Part shown: positions 7,643 to 14,012 of the stretch, piece by piece
Position numbering within the stretch: the first letter of the stretch is position 1
Layout of the letters: every line of letters begins with the position of its first letter
Assembly: GCA_946494345.1 (NCBI GenBank)
Contig: CAMMBX010000006.1
Location: forward strand, 1-25,995
Direction of reading: 5' to 3'
Source: an uncultured Mycoplasmatota bacterium
Lineage (GTDB): Bacteria > Bacillota_I > Bacilli_A > RF39 > UBA660
Length of the DNA: 25,995 nt
Translations under genes and position numbers: made by a program
The notes under the pieces: generated by a model
Database searches by the model: none
The model's input: the letters and a program-made list of their open reading frames with translations, nothing else
Told to the model about the DNA's origin: nothing

Positions 7643-7671
7643 ATTATATAATAATCTAACATTTTTATCAA
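7643..7671 (-). promoter_or_regulatory. Promoter of the candidate small RNA
   Basis: On the minus strand: -35 TTGATA (7671-7666), 17-nt spacer, -10 TATAAT (7648-7643). It is among the strongest-looking promoters in the window and has no ORF downstream. It begins just after the T-run of the toxin operon terminator. Confidence 0.82.
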
Positions 7672-7674
7672 GCA

Positions 7675-7705
7675 TCAAAAAAGACCTAGAGGTTATTCCT
7701 CTAGG
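7675..7705 (-). terminator. Terminator of the toxin-antitoxin operon
   Basis: Stem CCTAGAGG (7705-7698) with CCTCTAGG (7692-7685), 5-nt loop, then TCTTTTTT on the minus strand, 17 nt after the toxin stop codon. Confidence 0.9.
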
Positions 7706-7722
7706 CTTTATTAAGTAATTTC

Positions 7723-8136
7723 TTATACTTTTTGAAAACATTCTAACTCTATTTTTGTTCTATATAAATTTTTTAAAAAAGTTTTTCTCCTTTTACCATA
7801 TTTTTTAGTTTCTTTAAAAGCACTATCAATATCTATTTGATAATATACATCTTTTGTATCAGTTTTTCTTAATTTCTTTAGTAGCTCTAAAAGTGGTTCT
7901 TCAGGTTTTACTAATTTGCCATTAATTTTTATAATTCCATAATGATTCTTTTTTTTAAATTTACAGAAATCAGAATCAAATGTTATAATTATACGTTTAC
8001 TTTTAAATGCAAACTCCAGCACTTCTGCATCTTTCATTCCCTTGCAATTTCTATTTATGTGTTCCACATCATGTCCTGCCTTCTTTAAAACAAAAGAAAT
8101 ACCATTTGGAACATTTTCATCTAATAAAACTTTCAC
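7723..8136 (-). CDS. DUF5615-type PIN-like toxin
   Basis: A 137-aa protein of the DUF5615 PIN-like (Mut7-C-related) family. The N-terminus MKVLLDENVP with Asp6 and Glu7, the KKAGHDVEHIN strand-turn, the AEVLEFAFKSKRIIIT helix-strand and the TFDSDF motif (Thr52, Asp54, Asp56) match the family metal-site order. These proteins are putative ribonuclease toxins; the exact target is unknown. Beyond residue 80 the protein is Lys-rich (KKLRKTD, KYGKRRKTF) and not diagnostic. Its start overlaps the upstream gene by 4 nt (ATGA), the usual coupling in toxin-antitoxin pairs. Position between lysis genes and attachment site marks it as prophage cargo, plausibly for maintenance or defence. Confidence 0.82.
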   Translation of the reverse strand: MKVLLDENVPNGISFVLKKAGHDVEHINRNCKGMKDAEVLEFAFKSKRIIITFDSDFCKFKKKNHYGIIKINGKLVKPEEPLLELLKKLRKTDTKDVYYQIDIDSAFKETKKYGKRRKTFLKNLYRTKIELECFQKV

Positions 8137-8624
8137 TTTTTAGAAGAATTAATTTTAATTTTACAATATCCAAAGCAGTAAAGAAGTGAAATAAGTATTT
8201 TCTTATCATCAAGAGCAGGATATTCACTCTTTACAAAATTCAATAATTCATCTACATTTCCAGGGTGTTTATCTATATTATTCATAACACACCAGAAAAT
8301 TGTAATAGGTCTTATCCTAGTACCAATTATAACAGCTTCACCATTGCATATTTCTTTATTTTTTTCAATATATTTAGTATAATCAAGTTTTCTAGAGAGA
8401 CGTTTTAATTCTTTAAGCTTTAAACGTAATATCACAGAATCTAAAATATAATTTAGTTTTGATGGCTTAATGTTGCAATCAGACATAGCTTTACTATAAA
8501 TTCCCTCATAAATCCCTTTCATCGTTAATGCATCTTGCATTTTTATCATCTCCCGTTTGGCATACCATATTCTACTTATAGAATAACATGGATTGGTAAA
8601 ATATTCTAGTATTTTTTTAATCAT
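8133..8624 (-). CDS. DUF433-type antitoxin
   Basis: A 163-aa protein whose C-terminal half matches DUF433, the small helical partner commonly encoded before DUF5615 toxins: KNKEICNGEAVIIGTRIRPI (about 88-107), then a helical stretch ending DDKKILISLLYCFGY. DUF433 proteins usually hold an ICxGKPVIxGTRI motif, here ICNGEAVIIGTRI. The N-terminal 80 residues (IWYAKREMIKMQDALTMKG) are an extra, mostly basic helical region, perhaps for DNA binding and operon autoregulation. Start at 8624 is supported by AGAGGTG 8 nt upstream. It is expected to neutralise the downstream toxin. Confidence 0.78.
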   Translation of the reverse strand: MIKKILEYFTNPCYSISRIWYAKREMIKMQDALTMKGIYEGIYSKAMSDCNIKPSKLNYILDSVILRLKLKELKRLSRKLDYTKYIEKNKEICNGEAVIIGTRIRPITIFWCVMNNIDKHPGNVDELLNFVKSEYPALDDKKILISLLYCFGYCKIKINSSKK

Positions 8625-8641
8625 ATGTCAAGCACCTCTTA

Positions 8642-8689
8642 CAATAATCATATTGCTACAAATATAATTTTGTTGTCGTATTTTATGAA
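8642..8689 (-). promoter_or_regulatory. Promoter and possible operator of the toxin-antitoxin operon
   Basis: On the minus strand: -35 TTCATA (8689-8684), 17-nt spacer, -10 TATATT (8666-8661). Between it and the start codon lies the inverted repeat CAATA-ATCA-TATTG (8642-8655), which could be an operator for autoregulation. The promoter is moderate and the operator role is a guess. Confidence 0.5.
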
Positions 8690-8726
8690 ATAAAAAATAG
8701 GTAGAGCCAATTAAAGCTCTACCTTT
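8688..8726 (-). terminator. Terminator of the late/lysis operon
   Basis: Stem AGGTAGAGC (8724-8716) with GCTCTACCT (8707-8699), loop of 8 nt, followed on the minus strand by ATTTTTTATTT. It begins 3 nt after the endolysin stop, ending the long leftward phage transcript and insulating the toxin-antitoxin pair. Confidence 0.92.
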
Positions 8727-8727
8727 A

Positions 8728-9735
8728 TTATTTAACTCTTAACTTTTGTCCTGGATATATTAAGTTAGCATTGGCAATATTATTCCAAGATACTAATTGA
8801 TTAACAGTAGTACCATATCTATTTGCTATTTTAGTAAGATTATCACCAGTTACAACAGTGTAATAAACAGCACTAGAACTTTGATTACTACCTGGTATCT
8901 TTATCTGTTGCCCTGGATAAATCTTGTTAGGATCTGCTATACCATTGTATTCTGCTAATTTCTGATAAGTAGTTCCATATCTACTAGCAATACCACTTAA
9001 TGTATCACCCTCGACAACAGTATAAACTGTTCCATAACTAGTTGTATCAGTGTTTATTTGATGGCTATTTGATGAACTACTATCTTTACTATAACCATTT
9101 AATCCATTACTTTTGATAATACTAGGGTAATCTTTATAAGCTTCATTTAGGTCCAAGTTGCCACTATAACCATTTACTTTACCACTTGAAGTAGTTTGCC
9201 ACATACCATATTCAGTAACATATTCAGGTTTTTTACCATATCTTGCTACCCATTTATCATAGTCTTTAAGTTCATCTATATTCATCATATCTTTGAAACC
9301 ACTAATATCACTTGCATAGATACCTACATAATAACCTAATTTTTCCATCGTTTCACAGAAACCTTTAATACCTTGAGTAGTAGCATTTTTACCAGCTTTT
9401 CTTAGGTACTGCTTACCTCCAGTATCATCTTCAACGTCAATGTATATAGGATAATCAAATTGCTTACCTTTTAAGCAATTATTATATAGCCAATTAGCCT
9501 CATCAACACCCTCTTGATAAGATGTTGCTATAGTGAAATAATAAGCTCCTACACCTAATCCTGCTGATTTAGCTCTACTATATGAATCTTCAAAACTAGG
9601 ATCAATAGCCATACTATCGCCATCGCCCCAACCAGTATATCCAGCTCTTATAATTACGAAATCGTACCCATTATTCTTAATATTATTTAAATCTATACCT
9701 GCTTGATATTTAGATATATCAATTCCTTTTTTCAT
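8728..9735 (-). CDS. Endolysin: GH25 muramidase with two LysM repeats
   Basis: Cell-wall hydrolase that releases progeny by cutting the MurNAc-GlcNAc bond. Residues 1-205 are a glycoside hydrolase family 25 domain: GIDISKYQ with Asp6, IIRAGYTGWG, GAYYFTIATS, and the catalytic DVED (Asp100, Glu102), ending with MWQTTSSGKVNG and NLDLNEAY. A Ser-rich linker (about 215-232) leads to two LysM domains (about 236-282 and 291-335), each with YTVV-GD-L--IA-RYGTT and IYPGQ, for peptidoglycan binding. There is no signal peptide, so export depends on the holin upstream. Strong site GGAGGTGTAGAA before the ATG. An AT-only hairpin lies in the gap before it. Confidence 0.96.
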   Translation of the reverse strand: MKKGIDISKYQAGIDLNNIKNNGYDFVIIRAGYTGWGDGDSMAIDPSFEDSYSRAKSAGLGVGAYYFTIATSYQEGVDEANWLYNNCLKGKQFDYPIYIDVEDDTGGKQYLRKAGKNATTQGIKGFCETMEKLGYYVGIYASDISGFKDMMNIDELKDYDKWVARYGKKPEYVTEYGMWQTTSSGKVNGYSGNLDLNEAYKDYPSIIKSNGLNGYSKDSSSSNSHQINTDTTSYGTVYTVVEGDTLSGIASRYGTTYQKLAEYNGIADPNKIYPGQQIKIPGSNQSSSAVYYTVVTGDNLTKIANRYGTTVNQLVSWNNIANANLIYPGQKLRVK

Positions 9736-9790
9736 TTCTACACCTCCATATTATTTTATCTTCATAAAATCATTTTGAATTTACTATTAA

Positions 9791-9994
9791 CTAATATTCT
9801 TCTACTTCTGGTAATCCTGCAATACTAGTTAATATACTTAACAATCCCGCTAAAAGACTAGCACTAACTATCATAACCCAATTTACCTCACTAAATACTG
9901 TAGCAGTACCTATTGTTGCAACTGCAGTTTGTGCAATTGTCTTAACTGCTCTTACTAAAGCAGCCTTAATCCAGTTTTTCATCTTTGTACTCAT
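9791..9994 (-). CDS. Holin, r1t type
   Basis: A 67-aa membrane protein. The N-terminus is a basic amphipathic helix (MKNWIKAALVRAVKTIAQTA), followed by VATIGTATVFSEVNWVMIVS and a hydrophobic helix ASLLAGLLSILTSIAG with a short acidic tail (LPEVEEY). This layout, and the VNWxxxxSxSLLAGLLSILTSIAG pattern, fits the r1t holin family, which forms pores that let the endolysin reach the wall. It lies directly upstream of the endolysin and has a good ribosome site (AAAGGAGAGT). Confidence 0.88.
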   Translation of the reverse strand: MSTKMKNWIKAALVRAVKTIAQTAVATIGTATVFSEVNWVMIVSASLLAGLLSILTSIAGLPEVEEY

Positions 9995-10009
9995 ATTATC
10001 TACTCTCCT

Positions 10010-10420
10010 TTATAATTCAATTTTTTCATTTTTTATTTTTTGACCTATTTTAAGGTACTCACTTTTAATAAACTCTGCATCTAACTTTACTTTAGAGTTC
10101 CACTTATTGGCCAAGTATTCATCACATAGTTCAATTATTGCTATGAACTGCGATTCTGATTTTGGCTCATTGTGCCTTAAATCAGAAGCAAAGTTTGATA
10201 TTTGAATGCGTAATTCTTGCTTATGAGTCTTATTTACGTAAGCCTCTAGATTATCAACCTTAGCATTAATGTCAGCATTGATGATGTTCCCTGCTTTCTT
10301 TAACAAATAAGAAACAGGGTTTATTTTTATAGGTGTTATCTCTACTACTATCCCACACATTGCTAGAATAGCAAGTAAATCATCAAAATGCTTTAAGCAA
10401 TAGTTTATTATTTCATCCAT
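10010..10420 (-). CDS. Accessory phage membrane protein upstream of holin
   Basis: A 136-aa protein with an N-terminal hydrophobic helix (about residues 14-26, LLAILAMCGIVVE) followed by ITPIKINPVSYLLKKAG and a charged helical domain (ISNFASDLRHNEPKSESQF, IIELCDEYLANKW). The EITPIKINP motif after a membrane helix is familiar from small proteins next to holins in many Firmicutes prophages. Role unknown; a holin modulator or second lysis protein is possible. Its ribosome site is AAGGAGG and the start overlaps no neighbour. Confidence is high that it is real, low on function. Confidence 0.75.
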   Translation of the reverse strand: MDEIINYCLKHFDDLLAILAMCGIVVEITPIKINPVSYLLKKAGNIINADINAKVDNLEAYVNKTHKQELRIQISNFASDLRHNEPKSESQFIAIIELCDEYLANKWNSKVKLDAEFIKSEYLKIGQKIKNEKIEL

Positions 10421-10429
10421 TGTTCCTCC

Positions 10430-10957
10430 TTATTTATATATTTTTATTTTCGTCCCTGCTCTAAAAGTTCCGGAGTTCGTTTTTATTTTTAAAGTAGTTA
10501 ACATTTCATCACTAAAGTCTACTAATGAATTTAAGAATCCGGCTATTGATGAAGAGCCATATGTACAGTTGCCCTTTAAATAGCTACCTTGCCAGGATAT
10601 TTGAGTTATGGCTAAGAAGTTTGCATTTTTATCACTTCTGCCGATATAGAATCCATCAGTGTTTCCATTAAGTATGCTTGAAACAACATTGTTTCTGTTT
10701 TCTACTCCAATTACTCTTGCAACAGTAAAAGTTGATTTACTATTTGGATAACACCTTACATTTTCGTAATCTTCTGTTGTATTATCCAGTCCTCCATCAA
10801 TTAAAACTTGAAAATTATCACCAGCTTTTATTTTTAAAGTTGATATGTTAATTTCATCAGTTGATGCATCTAAGGTATAATCAACTAACTTTTCATACCT
10901 CGGAATTTTAGGATCAAGAATGTTATTATCCTTATCTTTTAAAATATTATTTGCCAT
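10430..10957 (-). CDS. Short tail-fibre/receptor-binding paralogue 3
   Basis: A 175-aa protein made of a conserved N-terminal module, ILKDKDNNILDPKIPRYEKL (about residues 5-24), shared with the two genes upstream, and a beta-rich C-terminal region unlike theirs (YTLDASTDEINISTLKIKAG, DGFYIGRSDKNANFLAITQI, and a strand-rich end FRAGTKIKIYK). The module probably docks onto the tail tip while the variable part contacts the surface. It lacks a clear Shine-Dalgarno site, so coupling to the gene before it is likely. Function is inferred from position after the tail genes and before lysis. Confidence 0.72.
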   Translation of the reverse strand: MANNILKDKDNNILDPKIPRYEKLVDYTLDASTDEINISTLKIKAGDNFQVLIDGGLDNTTEDYENVRCYPNSKSTFTVARVIGVENRNNVVSSILNGNTDGFYIGRSDKNANFLAITQISWQGSYLKGNCTYGSSSIAGFLNSLVDFSDEMLTTLKIKTNSGTFRAGTKIKIYK

Positions 10958-10978
10958 ATAGTTGGCTATTTAATTCTC

Positions 10979-11347
10979 TCAACTTACTAGATTTTGATTA
11001 TAATAGTCTGTTTTAACAAATACAGCCATACATCTTATTGTGTTGCTTAAATTTGAATTGTAGTAACTTTTAACATATGCAAAAATATCAGTTCCATATA
11101 AAGCGTAAGTAACCTGCCACTGATCACCGTAACCACCATTCATTGATAACACACCAATAAATGTATAACCAGCAGGAGTATTAAGCTTGCCCATGTTAAC
11201 AGCTACATTTGCATTTCCTCCAATTAGTACAGCTTGGCTGAAAAGCTTATATTTAAACAAACTATTAATATTATTTTTTAATTTTTCATATCTCGGAATA
11301 TTAGGATCTAGTATTTCATCATCTTTATTCTTCAATATTTCATTCAT
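10979..11347 (-). CDS. Short tail-fibre/receptor-binding paralogue 2
   Basis: A 122-aa protein starting MNEILKNKDDEILDPNIPRY, the same anchor module as its neighbours, then a short helical link (NNINSLFKYKL) and a beta-rich C-terminal domain (AGYTFIGVLSMNGGYGDQW, RCMAVFVKTDYY) resembling small fibre-head folds. The ribosome site is weak (AAAGCG). The likely role is host-surface binding at the tail tip. The C-terminal domain shows no obvious similarity to the other two, so the array looks like one base with exchanged heads. Confidence 0.7.
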   Translation of the reverse strand: MNEILKNKDDEILDPNIPRYEKLKNNINSLFKYKLFSQAVLIGGNANVAVNMGKLNTPAGYTFIGVLSMNGGYGDQWQVTYALYGTDIFAYVKSYYNSNLSNTIRCMAVFVKTDYYNQNLVS

Positions 11348-11366
11348 TTATTTCGCTTTTAGCTTA

Positions 11367-11741
11367 CTATGAGTAAATACCTACTACTTTGAATGGTACA
11401 AGCAAAGTAGTAGTTTCTGTTGACGGATTTAAACTTCCTATTTCATAATTTGTATCACTATTCTTTGTAACCTTTCTATAATAGCTTCCTCCGCCTGACG
11501 AAGGAGTGTAAAGGCGAGTTCCAAATCCTTTTAAAGATTCAACACATAGTACCTCATCATTAACCGATGAATTGATATAGTAATACCATTTTAGCTTTTT
11601 ATAATTTCCATCAGAAAGAGTAACATTTAAACTATTAAATGCACCTGGGCTATTATTTTCCCATAAAACTTTTTCTTCATATCTAGGAATTTTAGGGTTC
11701 AATATTTTCTCATCTTTGTCTTTAAGCACACTATTACTCAT
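11367..11741 (-). CDS. Short tail-fibre/receptor-binding paralogue 1
   Basis: A 124-aa protein with the shared anchor VLKDKDEKILNPKIPRYEEK (about residues 5-24) and a different beta-rich head beginning VLWENNSPGAFNSLNVTLS and ending TLLVPFKVVGIYS. The VLW-N-SP---F---T--LS pattern is common at the head of phage fibre proteins. This copy has a good ribosome site (AAAAGAGGTGTAACT), and its start overlaps the end of the G10-containing mini-gene in the current frame, so its translation could depend on the length of that tract. Confidence 0.75.
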   Translation of the reverse strand: MSNSVLKDKDEKILNPKIPRYEEKVLWENNSPGAFNSLNVTLSDGNYKKLKWYYYINSSVNDEVLCVESLKGFGTRLYTPSSGGGSYYRKVTKNSDTNYEIGSLNPSTETTTLLVPFKVVGIYS

Positions 11742-11856
11742 AGTTACACCTCTTTTGAGAGAGAGAATTAATTACTAGCCTCTCCCTCCTTTCATAAGAG
11801 GAGTTAAGCCAAATAAGCTCCCCCCCCCCATGTAACATATTGTAAACTTTATTCAT
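11734..11856 (-). CDS. Mini-protein with a G10 homopolymer (frame-variable)
   Basis: Starts at the ATG at 11856 with GGAAAG upstream. As written it encodes 40 aa, MNKVYNMLHGGGELIWLNSS and onward, ending at 11734 inside the next gene's start. The frame is fixed by ten consecutive G at 11829-11820. With nine G the product would be a 26-aa Gly-rich peptide, MNKVYNMLHGGGSLFGLTPL followed by MKGGRG, ending at 11775. With eight or eleven G it stops after about 18 residues. The 26-aa version looks the more natural (hydrophobic, Gly-rich). The upstream extension of the frame to 11937 is a shadow of the preceding gene. Function unknown; tail-tip position. Confidence 0.5.
   Translation of the reverse strand: MNKVYNMLHGGGELIWLNSSYERRERLVINSLSQKRCNYE
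11820..11829 (-). repeat. Ten-base G tract (phase-variation candidate)
   Basis: C10 on the plus strand, G10 in the coding strand of the mini-gene, in a genome where runs of even four G or C are rare. Such tracts slip in replication and are common switches of surface-structure genes. The length may also be misread in sequencing. Confidence 0.8.
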
Positions 11857-11875
11857 TATTATCACTTTCCTTTCT

Positions 11876-12049
11876 TTAATCAGAATCTGCAATTGCTTGT
11901 TCCAACTCTTCATCAGTACAAGTTCCTTGATAGACACCTTGTATAACAGCTTCCCTTAGTTGGTTCATGTCATCGGCAGTTACTTTGTTTGTTTCTGCAA
12001 CTGAAGGATTTGTATTAAGATTTTCTTTTTCGTCATATATTTCTATCAT
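11876..12049 (-). CDS. Small tail-region protein with a KVTADDMN motif
   Basis: A 57-aa protein starting MIEIYDEKENLNTNPSVAET, then NKVTADDMNQLREAVIQGVY, and ending in an acidic helix (TDEELEQAIADSD). The segment TNKVTADDMN-L is a recurring motif near the N-terminus of phage tail-fibre and baseplate-associated proteins, suggesting an oligomerisation or docking helix. The ATG directly follows the stop of the large tail protein (TAA-ATG), with GAGGTGG as ribosome site. A clear stop at 11876 precedes the G10 mini-gene by 19 nt. Role unknown; it is a structural or assembly factor by position. Confidence 0.7.
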   Translation of the reverse strand: MIEIYDEKENLNTNPSVAETNKVTADDMNQLREAVIQGVYQGTCTDEELEQAIADSD

Positions 12050-14002
12050 TTAAACCACCTCTACTTTCTGTTTGATAGAATAATTTTTATTTAACTCTAG
12101 ACTCGATAAATCTATCGTTTGATATGTAATTGTCTTGTCATTAGAAACTATTTCTACATTATTTATTAACTTATCTATATATAAACCAAAGGCTATAACA
12201 GTAGACGTTTCTGTAGTGTTCTCGAGACTGTAAGAACTTTCTTTACTACTACCGTCTTGATAATTAATTATTACTTTGTTATACAGCTTGGCACTATCAT
12301 AACTATTATCTGTATTAATAGCATTATTTAGATAAGTACTAGCCTCTTGATTTAGTACTTGAGTAGCATTATTTCTATCTGCTACTTGTAAGACATTTAT
12401 GAAATTTAAGAACATTGTTTCATAGATATTTTTTTGTGTAACGTTTGTGTCTGCTATCATAGTTAGATTAGTCTCTGATAATAGGTTTTTACTAGTTAAA
12501 TCAATACCATTTAAATAATTATTTGGTATCTCTACTGTTGATACTGTAGTATTGCCATTTATCGTCTTGTTGTATAAATTTCTAGCAAATACTAGATTTT
12601 CATTTGAATATATTTCTGCACTATTTGGTATTAGAGCATTTGTATTGATATAAGGCTCTCCATTGTAATTAGAAGCATTATAATTTTCTTTGATATTATA
12701 GATTTTCCAATATTGAGGTTGTGGATTTATCATATAGAAAAATAAATTTAGTAAATTATAATTATTATTTACATATAAAGCTCTACGATTATACATAAAG
12801 AATTGTTGCTCGCCAACTTTAATCGGATTCCATTTTTGATTTTCTAATCTTTGAAAATAATAATCCGCTACAGTACCATTATCAGTTGAAGTTATGTTGT
12901 TGTTAAATTCAACATATAAATCATTATTGTTTTCAACTATATAAATTGCTTCTAAATTACAAAAAACATAATCCCCCAAGTAATTTTCATATATTCTTTT
13001 TATTTCTGATGTTTGAATATTATAATAATAAAGTCCTATGTGTTTTTCTTCTGTTCTTCCAATAGCTCCCCATCTTTGATTATTTTGTACAAAATAACAT
13101 TCATTTTTATTTATAAAAACACTTTGATTTTTATAGCCATCACTATCTATATTCGGTCTAAAGTCAAATGTTGTAACTGTTTTTAAAGAGAATGATGTTT
13201 GAGTAAAATTTTTAGTCCAAATATATATGTTTCTATTAGAAAAAACAGTTTTTGTTAATAAAATTTCACAAAAGAAATTATCATCATCAAATTCTACATA
13301 ACTATCTCCCATTAACCAACCTGTTCCATCATCATCATATTTATTCCAATTATTTTCACTGCCAGTATTAACTTTCAATTCTATTATTCTATTTCCATCA
13401 AAGTTAGGACTACTTTGGTCCAGTAACCTACTGCCAACTAATACATAATGAGATGAATTGATATCTTTATACATTTTTCTGCAATAAAAATTAAAATAAT
13501 CAGTTGGTAAAATATAGCTCTTTTGTAACGTTAAAATATATTCATTATTTATCTGTTGTGCAAAATTATTAAGCATAATAAACCTTTTTTGACTTGCAGT
13601 AAAAGACCAACTTTTATCATCAGGATAATCAGGGCAATCTACTAAAGTGAATCCGCCATCTTCCTCTTGTATCATACATTGTATATATCTTAAATAAGTA
13701 CCATTATTATACTGATAAAATGTTTTTATAGGAATAAAATTATTGTTTAGAATTGTTATTATTCCTCTAATTTCATCAGTCTGATAAACTTTGTAGCCAC
13801 CATAAAGAACTAATAATTCACTATCTGCTACTTCTATTAGTCCTTCATATCTAAAGTCATTCCAAGAATTCGGTACATAATTAGCCCACTCAGCTTCAGC
13901 AATCTCATTAATCTCTTTAAATATCTCCTCAGTAGTACCTTTTTCGTTAGGTAACTTACCTATTAAGTAATCAAATAATGTTTGCTTTAATTCATCTGTC
14001 AT
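12050..14002 (-). CDS. Large tail-tip / baseplate (probable receptor-binding) protein
   Basis: A 650-aa protein. The N-terminal 45 residues are helical (MTDELKQTLFDYLIGKLPN, TTEEIFKEINEIAEAEW), a common tail-attachment lead. The rest is beta-rich and aromatic with many short Asn/Tyr turns and repeated YNN, consistent with a propeller or fibre fold, e.g. ELLVLYGGYKVYQTDEIRG. The last 150 residues contain ALIPNSAEIYSNENLVFARN and LSSLELNKNYSIKQKVEVV. No enzymatic motif was seen. It follows the hub gene and precedes the short fibres, so it is probably the main tip protein that touches the host. Strong ribosome site GGAGGG. The family is not recognised. Confidence 0.65.
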   Translation of the reverse strand: MTDELKQTLFDYLIGKLPNEKGTTEEIFKEINEIAEAEWANYVPNSWNDFRYEGLIEVADSELLVLYGGYKVYQTDEIRGIITILNNNFIPIKTFYQYNNGTYLRYIQCMIQEEDGGFTLVDCPDYPDDKSWSFTASQKRFIMLNNFAQQINNEYILTLQKSYILPTDYFNFYCRKMYKDINSSHYVLVGSRLLDQSSPNFDGNRIIELKVNTGSENNWNKYDDDGTGWLMGDSYVEFDDDNFFCEILLTKTVFSNRNIYIWTKNFTQTSFSLKTVTTFDFRPNIDSDGYKNQSVFINKNECYFVQNNQRWGAIGRTEEKHIGLYYYNIQTSEIKRIYENYLGDYVFCNLEAIYIVENNNDLYVEFNNNITSTDNGTVADYYFQRLENQKWNPIKVGEQQFFMYNRRALYVNNNYNLLNLFFYMINPQPQYWKIYNIKENYNASNYNGEPYINTNALIPNSAEIYSNENLVFARNLYNKTINGNTTVSTVEIPNNYLNGIDLTSKNLLSETNLTMIADTNVTQKNIYETMFLNFINVLQVADRNNATQVLNQEASTYLNNAINTDNSYDSAKLYNKVIINYQDGSSKESSYSLENTTETSTVIAFGLYIDKLINNVEIVSNDKTITYQTIDLSSLELNKNYSIKQKVEVV

Positions 14003-14012
14003 AATTACCCTC

